DNA from: Isoetes taiwanensis | Taxonomy: Eukaryota > Streptophyta > Lycopodiopsida > Isoetales > Isoetaceae | Length of the DNA stretch: 64,000 nt | Direction: 5' to 3' | Assembly (NCBI GenBank): GCA_021234155.1 | Contig: JAJEKV010000051.1 | Span: 951,692 to 1,015,691 of the forward strand | In this document: positions 10,322-21,132 of the stretch, one piece after another | Layout: each line of letters opens with the position of its first letter | How positions within the stretch are numbered: the first letter of the stretch is position 1 | Translations under genes and position numbers: made by a program | Notes under the pieces: model-generated | Databases searched by the model: none | Seen by the model: the letters and a program-made list of their open reading frames with translations, nothing else | Told to the model about the DNA's origin: nothing

Positions 10322-11125
10322 GTTCCTTCCCCTAATAGATCTCCCATTCCGTTGAGTGCATTCAACTTGTGAATTTTTCTTCTTCCAATTCAGTATAGAG
10401 CAGTTCATACTTGATGAAGTAATCCTTCATCAGAGCATTAAAATAAGCAAAATATAGGGGCTAGGATCGAACAAAATTAAGATCAACATTGGAATGAGGA
10501 CTCTTTTAGCTATTAGTTAGATCATGTCGCATTAAGACATTAAGATTCAAACCATATTATCTTATATTGCAGGGACAAATAAACTCATATTGCACAAAAT
10601 ACAATACTCTTCTCCATTGACTAGCAAGCTCCTTACAATTGCAAAGATTTTGAGCTCACATATTCAAAGATTTAGTGATCCAACATGGCACCTAGTATCC
10701 CCATAGATCTCACATTTCATTAAGTGCCTTCGACTTGTGAATTTTTTCTCACGATTCATTACAGAGAAACTCATACTGATGCAATGATTAGACTTCATCG
10801 GAGCATGAAAATAAGCAATAATATAAGAGGTTAGAATCAAATAGAATTAAGATTAATATTGCAATGAGGACCTTTTTAGCTATTAGTTAGATCATGTCCC
10901 AAAGATATGCGAACTCATGCTGCCCAAAAACAAACAAAACTAGCATAAAGACATTAAGATTAGAACCAAATTAGCTTATGTTCCAAGGCCAAATAATCTC
11001 ATATTGCACAAAAACGCAATGCTCTGACTTGCAAACTTTTTGCCTTGCACAGTTACAAAGATTTAGAGTTCAGATACTTACTCAAAATTTAATGATCCAA
11101 TCGTGTGACCCAATATCCCCATAGA
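10322..11125. repeat. tandem repeat, two units of about 370-410 bp
   Basis: Unit 1 (about 10322-10690) and unit 2 (about 10691-11104) share ordered blocks: GTGAATTTTT, TTTTAGCTATTAGTTAGATC, AAGACATTAAGATT, CTCATATTGCACAAAA and AAAGATTTAG. A third start (ACCCAATATCCCCATAGAG) follows at about 11107 and is then lost. It is non-coding. Confidence 0.8.
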
Positions 11126-11303
11126 GTATTTAGGAATTAATCGTACTCATTTATCTCGAAGAATCTTGCAAAAATTTGGTGAAGGTCTCAGGAATCCATA
11201 AGTCTTTAGAAAATTTTAGGGATTTTAGAGGGATGGTGGGATGCGTTATGATTTGTTTTTGCTATGCATGTCCTTTTTTGTTGGAGAAAAGGGCATGAAA
11301 AGG

Positions 11304-11430
11304 CAAAGGGTTTAGTTTAAAACTTCATGACTTTGAACTGGATGCATGCTACCATTCCTGCCATTCTTAATCTTGGAATTTGTTCCCAGATTTCGTAAAC
11401 CATAGTTCATAGACCCATTTATAGTACAAT
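11304..11430 (+). repeat. dispersed repeat, copy 1
   Basis: Nearly identical to 33309-33435 in the same orientation (for example GGATGCATGCTACCATTCCT and CAGATTTCGTAAACCATAGT). Its end, CATAGACCCATTTATAGTAC, also recurs as one arm of the 33.4 kb palindrome, so it is probably a transposon terminus. Confidence 0.75.
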
Positions 11431-11924
11431 GTTTTTTCAAAATTCACTCTGAGGCCTGATATTATGAGGTAATATCTTATAATATAAGGTAGGCATTCAT
11501 ATGAATAGTCTGCTACTAACCAAAATATGGCCATTGGTCAAATAGTTGCCTTAGGGCTTCTATAGTAATAGGAAATTTTGCCAGCATAAATTAAGAACGG
11601 AGTTCATCTCCAAGCATCCCTAAATTCAGCCTCAAGAAATGATACAGTCTTGGAAGTTCAACCTGTTTCAAGGATACATAGTAATCTTGCAATGGCTGCT
11701 ATGGAGATACACCAACTGTCAACAATTCATTGAAATTCGGAGCATTTCCAGGACTCAAAGTCCACCTTGCAATTCTACAAAGAGAACTCAAAGCATACAG
11801 GTATTTCTCATTTATCTTGCTAAATTTTAGTACAGTTGGCAGGGGGATCCCTAGAGCATAGGGATCCTCCTGTCCCATTGCTATCTAGGGTTCTACTTTG
11901 CCTTCCGGTTGGAGGTAGGGTTTA

Positions 11925-12290
11925 GCTTATATATATATCATTAATATATATACACGTATATCACATGCTGGGGCATCGTGGACATTTTATAACAGACATT
12001 GATCTTGGCCGTTCACACTTGAAAAAAAAGAGGTGGCACAATTATGGCCCTCAGATCTGATGAGGGGGCATGCATGGGGGCATGCACCACATGCCTGGAC
12101 CGTCGGATATGGGGAAGTTAAATCATGGCCATTGATTTTAAGCTAATGGAAGGTGCAAAGAAGTTGTACCACATTTAATATGGGGGGTGAGGTGGCACCG
12201 CATTTATTGTAGAGGTTTAAGGAAATTAAATGTCACCTTATGAGGTGGCGCCATTACATGTTTTGATTATTTATTATAATATTTTGTATT
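11925..12290 (+). mobile_element. GCATGC-type MITE-like element, copy 2
   Basis: Contains an AT palindrome near 11930-11960, TTGGCCGTTC, then GGGGGCATGCATGGGGGCATGCACC at about 12063-12090 and CTGGACCGTCGG, in the same order as 3.96-4.13 kb. GAGGTGGCACC recurs as well. No coding capacity. Confidence 0.55.
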
Positions 12291-12766
12291 TTTAAATTAG
12301 TGACGTGGCGATTTAGACGATGGCGGCGAGTTACTTCGAATTTTTCTTTCTTCCTTCTGGCGTCTGAGTCCGCCGGATTGTATGATGGAGCCAGAGCTAT
12401 GGCCGCTGGGGGGAGACCACATACTGAGAAGACTCCGAGTTTTTTAACGTTTCTGGGCGCCGGATAAGCTTTTGGCTATGGTGGGTCGCCGGATTTGTCC
12501 TCTGTTTGGGTTTGTTGTTTTGTTCTGAATCATTTGTGTTTTTGAAGGCTTTTCTTGGTATTCTTGCAAATTCCGACTGTAATGCAGCATTGGGTTCGTG
12601 TCTTTGGCATCTGCTTTCTGTTTTGTTTAATCGTTAAAAAACTGGTTTGTTTATGCATTGCAGAAAGCGCAAGAATTCTGACCACGCTTTCAAGGCAGCC
12701 TTTGGACCTCTTCTTGCCGGTATAAAACATAAATTGATATCCTTGCCTTACACGTTTATGATGCAG

Positions 12767-12996
12767 TTACTGTTCGGGATTTGGATGGAAAGGTATCAAG
12801 CTTCAACGCCATAGCCAGGATCGAAAATGGACAGCGAGCTGTTTTTAATGCTTCCTCTGCTGCAATGGTAGCTCTGTTTTCTTCAAGAGGACCGGATTTT
12901 CGAAGCTTTGCCTTCCAAGATGCCGACGTACTTGCTCCTGGATCTCTGATCTGGGGCGCCTGGACCCCTCTCGGAATCGACAACCCAATTTTCAAG
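12767..12996 (+). pseudogene. subtilisin-like serine protease (SBT2 type), single exon
   Basis: A 230-nt segment between an acceptor (GATGCAG) and a donor (TTCAAG then GTACAA) is open in one frame and reads IARIENGQRAVF, FSSRGPD, DADVLAPGSLIWGAWTPLG. This matches the stretch of plant SBT2-type subtilases just before the catalytic-Ser motif GTSMA, where family members usually have VxxFSSRGPD, ADVLKPNxxAPGSxIWGAW. Compared with that pattern about four residues (the KPN block) are missing without a frameshift. The catalytic Asp, His and Ser would lie on other exons, none of which I can find: the sequence after the donor is unrelated and 140 bp on an eIF3c remnant begins. I infer a captured or orphaned exon; a functional protease here is unlikely. 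Confidence 0.75.
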
Positions 12997-13132
12997 GTAC
13001 AAATTAAAACCCTAACGCCTCAAATTTTGCTGTTTGTCTTTGGCGAGCATGAATTCCTGGCAGAGATAGGGGCGGATGATCTTTCCTTTGCGTACTGATA
13101 AACATACAGAGATTATTACTGAAAAATTACAG

Positions 13133-13425
13133 AGGTTATGACTACCGCAAGAGCAATGTTATGTGACATTTATCATCATGCCATATCCGGCGACTTTCAT
13201 ACTGCAAGGGACTTGCTTCTTATGAATCATTTGCAAGATACTGTACAGAACATGGATATTGCAACCCAGTTGTTTAACAGATCCATGGCACAGTTAGGGC
13301 TTTGTGCCTTTCGTGCTTCTTTAATCAATCCAGGAGAGGCTTTTGTGCAGTGTCTCATCTATACAACAGGCAATTCGTGCAGAGTGTTTGAAGGGCGGAT
13401 GCATCAATAGATATTACAAATGATA
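13133..13425 (+). pseudogene. eIF3 subunit C remnant, frameshifted
   Basis: After an acceptor-like TTACAG the frame reads [20 protein letters not shown], then [32 protein letters not shown] and RASLIN. This is the highly conserved region of eukaryotic translation initiation factor 3 subunit c preceding its PCI domain (family pattern [40 protein letters not shown]). One residue is missing in the MDIxTQxLFNR block. From about 13330 similarity continues only by changing frame: SHLY in one frame, then NRYYK in another (compare SELY and SRYHEK), with stops in every single frame. It therefore cannot encode a working subunit. Only this short block is present and its neighbour is a subtilase exon, so I read it as a decayed, displaced fragment. 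Confidence 0.8.
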
Positions 13426-13429
13426 GTTC

Positions 13430-14640
13430 TATGACAATGCTGACTTGCACAGGTTCGAAGAGTGACATACCCAAGACCGTTGATAATTAAAATGTATGGC
13501 AATTGTATAGCCTTGCATACAGAAAATCCAGGAGATGCTTTATAAAAATGTGATTTGTTGTTGCAAAAAGGCTCCACTTTGTTGGTCATTTTGCATTTCA
13601 GAATAAAATCTTTGGATTGGAGAACCTGTACTCAATAAAAACAAATTGTAACCTCGCCAATTTTTTATTGGCCAACCTGAACTCATTTACAAATTAAAAC
13701 CTTAGCATTTTTATTGGCCAGCATGAACCCAATTAGGACAAATTACAAATTTGTGAATCTAATTAAGACGTTTGTACAATGTCTTAAGCACACCTGCACG
13801 AAGTTAGAATAAACTATTCATATTTATGAACATAATGCAATGATTCCCTTCAAGTTAGTATATCCCACGAAACTGACGTTTACTTTCAACCCTAAAACTC
13901 ACACCAAGCAAATATGCATGACTCCAACATCCTATCTCTTTGTGTACCAATGCCTTAAGCACATTTGCACGAAATCAAGACAAATTATTCATATCTATAC
14001 CTATCTATGAACACATTGCAATGATTCCCTTGCCACAGCAAATACCCATAGTAACAAAATGACAAGTCCATGATTCACACATATCAATCCACTCAGCTTC
14101 AATGTTTTGACAGTAAACTAACACTTTCAAGCAAATTTCAATTTCTAGCACTTCATTTCTCTCCATAACATTTAAATACCTTCTATTATGCCTTTATTAT
14201 CCATTTCAAATTCTCAATCAAACACCTATGTGTACACCCCTCAATGAATCTCTACCATTATTCAATCCTCACTACTAAGTTCACATTACTAAGTTGAAAT
14301 TGATCATCCTTCAATATTACTCATACTTAATCACAATACTTAATACGTAAAGTTTCACACATGAACCACTAGCACAAAGCAACCACAAACACAACTTAGC
14401 ATTTCTATCTAATTAACCCCCAGTTGCACCCTCATTAATAAAAAGTAATGAGGTTTTCGGAATGGACTTTCTAGGAAGCTTCCTTTCATTTAATCGCCTT
14501 CAAACGCACGTAGCTTGCAGTAGAGGGATCGGATGAAGGTGGGACCCACGCCATTGGACTCCTCTCGTTGAGAGCTTTCCAACGAGTGGTGGTTTGGCAC
14601 AGTTCCGTTGTAGTTGGAGTCAATGTGATCGAACTCTAAG
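13430..14640. other. non-coding AT-rich stretch
   Basis: No exon with paired splice sites was found. CCTTAAGCACA-CTGCACGAA phrases recur twice (about 13782 and 13952), a hint of an old local duplication. Confidence 0.35.
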
Positions 14641-14644
14641 GGAA

Positions 14645-14800
14645 TTCATGGGAATCTCGGGGAATCTAAAGGAATCTTCATAAGTAGTTGGAGAATCTAG
14701 AGGATCCTGATGCAATCTTAGAGAATCTAGGGGAATCTTCATAGAATCTTAGAGAATCTAAAGGACTCTCAAGAGAATCTTATGGGAATCCATCTCGACG
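14645..14800 (-). repeat. phased AGATTC array, reverse orientation
   Basis: GAATCT-type units (for example AGAGAATCTAGGGGAATCTT) repeat about every 10-11 bp. It is the reverse complement of the arrays at 17.3, 22.0 and 41.9 kb. Confidence 0.7.
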
Positions 14801-14882
14801 GCGTGAATCCATCTCCTATTGAGTTCGCCTGTAGTGTTCTTTCAGATCCCTGATACAGCACTTTACCATGTGATTGACTTAC

Positions 14883-15053
14883 TTGCAACTACAGTTGCAG
14901 GAACCACCACATCACTTTGTACCATTGACATCCACCAGAAGCCCATATCCAGCATATAACATGTCCCTTTACATTTTGACACTTGGAATAATATTGGCAC
15001 TGTGGTGCACAACATTTCAATGCATGAGCAAGCAAAATCCCCATACAACGTAC
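14883..15053 (-). CDS. exon of unrecognised minus-strand gene (3' part, exon c)
   Basis: 171 nt between acceptor CCCTGCAG and a consensus donor (GCAA then GTAAGT). The frame reads TLYGDFACSCIEMLC, TVPILFQVSKCKGTCYMLDM and VVVPATVVA with no stop. It begins with two bases completing a codon, exactly what the upstream exon at 15225-15297 leaves over (one base). The Cys- and Met-rich composition is unusual and I do not recognise a domain. The agreement of phase with its neighbour is the main support. Confidence 0.4.
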
Positions 15054-15224
15054 CTGCAGGGTATAATAATGTCAGTATAAAATAGTAACGCCGTAAACAA
15101 ACTGCCAAGGAAAAAGCACATGTGTACACAACATTACAACTCACGGATTAGTCGTACCTTTCATATAAACAAAATCCAGGGCTATTGGCTAGGCGCATTG
15201 ATATGCATTTCATCTTGCACTTAC

Positions 15225-15297
15225 ATTTTCGACATTTGCTTTCCTCCAGGCTGCAAGCAGTGAGAACTGCTTCGAAAAGTGCATTGATTCTTTCCAT
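15225..15297 (-). CDS. exon of unrecognised minus-strand gene (3' part, exon b)
   Basis: 73 nt between acceptor TTTGACAG and donor AAAT/GTAAGTGC. Reads MERINALFEAVLTACS then LEESKCRK plus one base. It starts in phase 0, as the preceding exon (15492-15693) ends in phase 0, and its leftover base fits exon c. The helical, charged sequence looks like part of an alpha-helical repeat protein, but no family is recognised. It is too short to appear in an ORF scan with a 60-codon limit. Confidence 0.45.
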
Positions 15298-15491
15298 CTG
15301 TCAAAGATTCATCGTAAGAAACATGCTTGAAAGAAAGACTTGACTATAAAAATATAAAATTGAACCTAAACTGTAAGACAAAGTACATGAATTTGAGGTA
15401 AATTCACCTAATGGCAATCAAGTCTATTTAATGCTCCAATAAATGCCCTGGTGTCCGGTAAACACAGATGTACATATCTATACATTGATAC

Positions 15492-15693
15492 CTTCTCGCG
15501 AGGGTTTTTGCCTTGTTGAATCTGGAACCTGCTCTTCTTTGCACAGCCTGCCACGATTTGGATTAAACGCTCTATTGCTCTGGTTGCTTTGTAGAATGCG
15601 AAATCAGGAAGATAAACACGAAAGGCAAGGAGACCTATATTAAGCCTGTGTATTCTTTGTTGAACTGCATTCGAGCCTGAAGGGAAGATCCGT
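15492..15693 (-). CDS. exon of unrecognised minus-strand gene (3' part, exon a)
   Basis: 202 nt bounded by acceptor CATTACAG and donor GAGAAG/GTATCA. The single open frame reads RIFPSGSNAVQQRIHRLNIG, LLAFRVYLPDFAFYKATRAI, ERLIQIVAGCAKKSRFQIQQ and GKNPREK. It is helix-rich with Lys/Arg/Gln and no repeats. Exons a, b and c are consecutive on the minus strand with matching phases, which is unlikely by chance, so I regard them as parts of one real gene, possibly the 3' continuation of the exons at 19.7-21.2 kb. The family is not recognised. Confidence 0.5.
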
Positions 15694-16208
15694 CTGTAAT
15701 GGGAAGTCAGATCGTTAGCCCTCTCACTTTGCATAACGAAGAAGCCAAGCGCATACCTGAACTTGAGCCAAACCAAACAAAAGCAGAAAATGGTGCTCTA
15801 GAGCCCTTTTTTAATCAAAAAACTGACATAAGCCATATCATTAAACAAAATTAAACAATGAATAAAAAACAATTGGCATGCCAATCTCATATATTCTAGC
15901 TTACCATATCATTTTCTTGTCCAAATTATCATTTTGTACTTGATCAATCAAGCTGCTGGAGCCCACAAATCTAACTCCCAGCTTTCTAACCCTTTTTCAA
16001 GCTTAGATTATCAGGATTTTTTCATCCTTTTATATTGCTTTGCTTCCTCTCTACTCTGTCTTTAGTTGGTGGATTTTAGTTTTAAAAAGGATAATTTGAT
16101 TTGGTCTTATGCATCCCTTTCTCATTTTGCATGTAAGTGGCTACATTGTCAACAAAACCATTGATTTTTTTGGCTAGTGAAGAGCACTGTTTAGAAAAAC
16201 ATTTGCAT

Positions 16209-16622
16209 TCATAATTTGGACAATCTGCACTGCCAAAAAACCAAGCAGATCATTGCAAAACATGCAAACTTTTTTTGCATATCATAGAACAGACATTGAT
16301 CATTAAGGCGCATCTGAAGTTCTTCCGTCTCTGAAGATATTGGTCTCAAGTATTTTGACAGATTTCCATCAGTGCCATACAGTTCTTTTGTAACTAGGTT
16401 AACCACATGTAAAGCCTTGTCCAAACACTTCGGAAAGCATCCACTGTGATATTCTGTGCATTCAAGCTTGAGGGGAAGATGCACAACTTCAAGCCTTTCT
16501 TTAAAATGTGCAACAACAACATTTGGCAATCCTAATGATACTATATGATTATTCCTGATAGATAAAGCAGGTAAAGCTCGATCAAAACGTACCTTTTCAC
16601 CGACCTCAAATCCAGCTCCGAA
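16209..16622 (-). CDS. long open segment, possible LRR-like exon
   Basis: One minus-strand frame stays open for about 138 codons, beginning FGAGFEVGEKVRFDRALPAL, continuing SIRNNHIVSLGLPNVVVAHF, KERLEVVHLPLKLECTEYHS, then CFPKCLDKALHVVN and LYGTDGNLSKYLRPISSETE. The segment LPALSIRNNHIVSLGLPN resembles one leucine-rich repeat, but there is no second repeat. A GTACGT donor-like site lies inside, so the true exon may be shorter. It lies between the two exon groups on the same strand and could belong to the same gene. I do not recognise the protein. Confidence 0.4.
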   Translation of the reverse strand, partial: FGAGFEVGEKVRFDRALPALSIRNNHIVSLGLPNVVVAHFKERLEVVHLPLKLECTEYHSGCFPKCLDKALHVVNLVTKELYGTDGNLSKYLRPISSETEELQMRLNDQCLFYDMQKKFACFAMICLVFWQCRLSKL

Positions 16623-17296
16623 TCAGAAGAACTAAGCATTCCGGTAGAGTTTCCCTTCTGGGTGCATGAAACTAAGCGACCAATATACATGTTATCAATC
16701 TTTCTGCATTTCCGCATTTATCAACCTTTCCGCATCGGTGTTCGGGGGCCTTTAACACTCCCGTTTCCGCATCTCCATTATCACTGTCTAACTCTTGGGC
16801 ATCCTGAAAAGCTTATACTAAGAATAACGTTAACGTCTTCCGAGTACTTGAATCGTGGGGAATCAATGAACCTGCCTGTTTACCTGCTAGCTTCCATCAA
16901 CTGCTTGCATTTGAACACAGTCAAGCTTTCACTTTACTCAAAGACCACAGGTTTCTATCATATAATCTGTTGGGATTTATAGTCTCATAAATGTTGTTTT
17001 AGAACAGGTCCATCATATCATTCGTTGGGATATAGTTTCTCAAGCATTGTTTTGGATTCGTTTTACATGTTTACTGTTCTCTATTTTGTAATGAGAATGG
17101 TAGCAATGATTTAAGTTCTCCTATTATGGACAGAATGCATTTCAGCAAGCATAAGCTGCCCAAAGTGATATTTTTGAGCACTTCATTGGATGGAATAGGT
17201 ATATGCATGAGAATAGTCCAGAATAGTCTTTGTACTATGTAGGGCCTGTACAAATCCAGCTAGAAGCCAAATACACAGATATATCTCTTAGACTAC
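16623..17296. other. intron-like or intergenic, no feature
   Basis: Contains a short local repetition (TTGGGATTTATAGTCTCA at about 16971 and TTGGGATATAGTTTCTCA at about 17025). The plus-strand ORF at 16662-16982 has no recognisable content. Confidence 0.35.
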
Positions 17297-18064
17297 TAGA
17301 TTCTCAAAGATTCTCTTGAGATTTCCATAAATTCCTTAAGTTTCTCTTCAGATTTTTCCATTATTGCTTAAGATCTTGAGATCCAAGGATTTCTTTAGAT
17401 TCTTCAAGTTTCTATGTAGATCCTCCAATATTCTTCAAGATTCCATCAAGATTCCCTTAGATTCTCAAAGATTCTCTTCTGATTCCTATAGATTCTCCCA
17501 GAGTCTCTTGAGATTCTTCTAGAATCTTAAAGATTTTTTGGAGATAAAAGATTACAATTTAATTAAAAAAATAATGGTTAGGATTTTTCCTTCCCTTTTG
17601 GTCTATCGACTAAAGATTCTCCAAGATTCTATGTAAATTCTCCTAGATTCTCTAAGATCCTAAGATTCCTCTAGTTTCTTTAAGATTCCATCAAGATTCC
17701 CCTATATTGCCAAAGATCTTATGGAGGTTTCCATAGATTCTCTAATATTCTCTTGAGATTTCCCTAAATTCCCAAAGATTATCCATCCTCTAGATTCTCC
17801 AAGTTTCTTTGCAGACCTTAGGAATGAAAATTAGACAGGAAAAGAAGGTTGTCGTTTAGAGGATAAGATGGTTGCGCTTCTGCAAGGTTCTCCTCAATTC
17901 TATTAGTTTCTATAAACATTCATCAAGATGCCATCAAGATTTCCTTAAATTCTCCAAGATTCTATGAAAATAACCCCTAGATTCCCAAAGATTCTCTGAA
18001 TATTTCCATAGATTCCCCAAGATCCTCTGAAGATTCTCTAAGATCCTCTGAAGATTCTCTAAGA
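17297..18064 (+). repeat. phased AGATTC array
   Basis: Dozens of AGATTC-type hexamers recur at about 10-11 bp spacing (for example TAGATTCTCAAAGATTCTCT). If the flanking minus-strand exons belong to one gene, this array sits in one of its introns. Confidence 0.85.
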
Positions 18065-19665
18065 AAATTGACTAGTTGGTCAAATGTTGGGTTAAACTCA
18101 TGGCCAAACTCTTGGTCAATGACCCTAGTCAACTTGGATCAAACTCCCCAGTCAATCTCACTGAGGTTTATGATAGACTAGTTTTGATAAGACGAAATAT
18201 TGTTTATCATATCTAATATTTAGTAGGGACAACGGTCTCACTTAGCGCAAGTCATACTCAATCGGCTTCGAACACAAACCTTTGTGTTATGCAACGTTGC
18301 AAATAGAGTCCAATCACATTATCAATATGCCAGTCATCTTTTTTTATGAATGGGACATGTGTAAAATCATACTTGTTAAACTATTGAACTAAAATCTAAT
18401 GCATCCTGCAAAATCTGAACATATGATAGACTTTGTAAAGCGCACATATTCTATGGAGATTTGTTCATATATAAAGAAGACATCGAAATGTTAATTATGC
18501 TTAAAAAATATTTCAAGAAAATCATTGCTTAGCTTTGGTGGCATTTTCTCGTTGCAAATGTAAAACATTCGTTTAAACTTCCTAGAGGCTTGTTTGGATT
18601 TTTGAAATTCCACCAATATCTATAAAATGTAGTATCAAACAAAAAAAAAAAAAGATTGGATGTGCGCTTTTTGTCATCTTAGGACTGCCAATATATAAAT
18701 ATCAATAAGAACAATGTGTGGTAGTTTGTTTTGCGCCGCTTGGGCGCCGCCTTGAGAAATTCCCTCGAGGTGCACTTTCCCTAGTACTTTATTCACTTTC
18801 CATCGGAAGTATTTGAAACTTAAAGGCATCAAGACCTGGCAATTGCATCGACAAATCAAGTCGTTTCAGAAGAAATCAAATACAAATCAAATAGAAACAT
18901 ACTGCCCCAATAGCTCTAAAACTAATGAGGCTAGCTCTAATAGTTAGCCACAAATCCTTCAAACCACATGTTATATCAAATCCACCCATAATTTGGGAAA
19001 GCAATGTCTTCAGTAATAGAGACAAATACGCAATTGCATGGATTATTGGAGAATACAGGATGTCAGGTTGCGAAAAGATTTCTCCATCTTGGTACTTATT
19101 TGCATTAAACCACCTGCATGCAAGTTGTTTCAATTCTAATTGTGTACAAATATGATGGCCCAGGCACTAGGCCCATGTGATCTAAGCCTTAGGTAACTGC
19201 ATTCTCTGTGATGACCTGTTTGTAGATGTACATTGCTTCCAAAAACATTCAATGCACATGTTGCAGTATCATGCTGTGGGATTATAGATGTAATGTGCAC
19301 GGGTGTTTTCAATCTAAATGATTCTTTTCTGCAATCTATTGGTGGAACGGTATCTAATAAATGTAATGTGTGTTTTCCTTTTTACTGAAGCTTCAAGATC
19401 TGCTGGTTTCTTCGTCTTTTCATTTTTTAACAACGAAATAAGCAAAAACCTCATTCTTTTAACACAACTCATTGTACAGCTTTTGTACCTTCGACATCTC
19501 CATCCTCCAGAAGGGGATTATAGCCATCACAAGTTTGAGTTATGGATGTCGAAGCAAACTTTTCATAAAATCAGCCGAAGTTACCTGCACACATATAGCC
19601 AAGATGCCCTCAAATGGTTGATGGCACAGCTTGAAAATATCAAAATTCAACATCCTCTTTCTTAC
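18065..19665. other. mostly non-coding; one exon-like minus-strand frame
   Basis: A minus-strand frame open over 18876-19133 follows a TTGCATGCAG acceptor and reads WFNANKYQDGEIFSQPDILY. It may be another exon of the same gene but lacks an obvious donor. An A-tract at 18641-18653 has no detectable target duplication. Confidence 0.3.
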
Positions 19666-19755
19666 CAGCGACGAAAAACGCTTTTCCCTTGCCACATGAT
19701 GATCAAGCCTCTTCAACAAAGTGAAATCAGTGGGGAAAAAAATGTCCACGTTGCC
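19666..19755 (-). CDS. exon of unrecognised minus-strand gene (5' part, exon 5)
   Basis: Exactly 90 nt (30 codons, phase 0 at both ends) between acceptor GGTATCCAG and a strong donor (TCGCTG then GTAAGA). Reads GNVDIFFPTDFTLLKRLDHH then VAREKRFSSL. The FFPTDFTLLKRLD block looks like a conserved core segment, yet I cannot name the family. Four neighbouring minus-strand exons are also whole multiples of three, which strongly supports real splicing. Confidence 0.55.
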
Positions 19756-19812
19756 CTGGATACCAGTAACAATAAAAATGATTAAAACCCCTACATGGAT
19801 GCATAAACATAC

Positions 19813-19863
19813 CCCTGATTCCTGAATGTTATTGGCATTAGTTGTGCCCAGCTCTTTCTCTAT
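19813..19863 (-). CDS. exon of unrecognised minus-strand gene (5' part, exon 4)
   Basis: 51 nt (17 codons, phase 0) from acceptor TATGCAG to donor TCAGGG/GTATG. Reads IEKELGTTNANNIQESG. It lies only 57 bp from exon 5, a very short intron whose size fits the other small introns in this cluster. Confidence 0.45.
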
Positions 19864-19901
19864 CTGCATAAACTTGAGTTTTCATTACAAAACAAATGTA
19901 C

Positions 19902-19946
19902 CTCTGCTATAAGATAACTTGGGTAGTCGTTTGTGCTCCCTCCCTC
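19902..19946 (-). CDS. exon of unrecognised minus-strand gene (5' part, exon 3)
   Basis: 45 nt (15 codons, phase 0) between acceptor TTTTTTGCAG and donor GCAGAG/GTACAT. Reads EGGSTNDYPSYLIAE and joins in frame to exon 4 (IEKELG). Microexon-sized, so gene finders may skip it. Confidence 0.45.
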
Positions 19947-20101
19947 CTGCAAAAAACACGACCAGCAGTTCAACAGCTTGACACCAATGGATTTAACAGT
20001 TAGAACTTAAGTTGTGTGTAAAGTCTCCAATAGCTCCTGCACTAGACAATATTAATTCAGAACCTTAGAAAGAGCATTGGTATGCTTCAACATATGCCTA
20101 C

Positions 20102-20257
20102 CAAGCATCCTGTTGGAATCCAGAGAAGCCTCTCGAAAATCATCTTATCCAAATGACTACTTGCTTGTGCTAAGAGCTTCCTGAGTTTACTGTCGCTGTT
20201 TCTTCCTTGCTCAGCAATGTCAAGGCAACGCAAGGTTATATTAACAAGATAAAGAAT
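20102..20257 (-). CDS. exon of unrecognised minus-strand gene (5' part, exon 2)
   Basis: From acceptor CTTTCAG the frame reads ILYLVNITLRCLDIAEQGRN, SDSKLRKLLAQASSHLDKMI, FERLLWIPTGCL and reaches a GTAGGC donor, 156 nt and phase 0. Alternatively the exon extends to a GTTCTG donor at about 20064; then a 2-bp AG insertion near 20140 would break the frame, because the sequence beyond it (EASLDSNRMLGRHMLKHTNA) is open only in the shifted frame and would also end in phase 0 without those two bases. I cannot decide between an alternative donor and a frameshift mutation. The helical, charged content suggests an alpha-solenoid type protein, unnamed. Confidence 0.45.
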
Positions 20258-20469
20258 CTGAAAGAGGATTTCATAGCACCAGGCGAGAAACCAATGGTTT
20301 TATATTGGGATGTGAGACTCCAGCATACAAACAGCTAGGCTAATGGCACAACATAAAAATTTAAAAAAAGTGTTAAATTCACAATTCAATGAAGTTCAGA
20401 ACTTTCAGTAAACAGATTAGAAGAGGGAGAGTAAGGAAGCAAAAAACAAACGAAAGGAAGGGGTTGAAC

Positions 20470-20663
20470 TCAAGATGTCAAATGATAGGCTGAGAATAAC
20501 CAAACAAAGGGGTGGCAAGAAGGGCTATTTGTCTCACTGCAAAGAGCCTGAAGCAAGAAGCCTGCAGAAGCATTGTCTGTAATACTGGGAATGCGATTAT
20601 CCTCTGAGAAGGAGCCTGATTGCATTTGCAGCTCGTTTATATTTAACAACTTAACAACAATGC
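20470..20663 (-). CDS. possible exon of the same minus-strand gene
   Basis: Follows acceptor AATCTTCCAG; the open frame reads IVVKLLNINELQMQSGSFSE, DNRIPSITDNASAGFLLQAL. A GTGAGA donor-like site lies at about 20535. Its phase does not match the phase-0 pattern of neighbouring exons, so it is less certain than they are. Confidence 0.3.
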
Positions 20664-21132
20664 CTGGAAGATTTTGTATAAACAAACATGCATAAATTTC
20701 AGTTATTAATAGGAGTGTGGACGTAAATCTAATCTTATGGAGTAGAAGAAACAATTGAGTATAATAGTCTCAACCTGTACTTTCGTACCAAATATAATCT
20801 TTACCGGGATAATTCATGACCTCTATGTAGGCTGAAGATTAACGAAAGACTGCAGCCAATTGAAGATCCTTTAATCAGGCAAAATATATTAAGACGTGAC
20901 GTGAGAAATGCTGTAGGAAACTATAAACCTAGAATAATCCTATGCAAAACCAGACAAATTGGTCAATCTCTTTTTCGACAGTATATTTGAACACAGACCA
21001 GGCCGAAGTTCCTGATAAGCAACCGTAATAAAAGCATGTGCCACATACACCACATTCTTCAAATCCGATTTTAATGACACATGAAACATACTACATTTTG
21101 AATCATGATTGAAAGGCATCAAACACCCGTAC

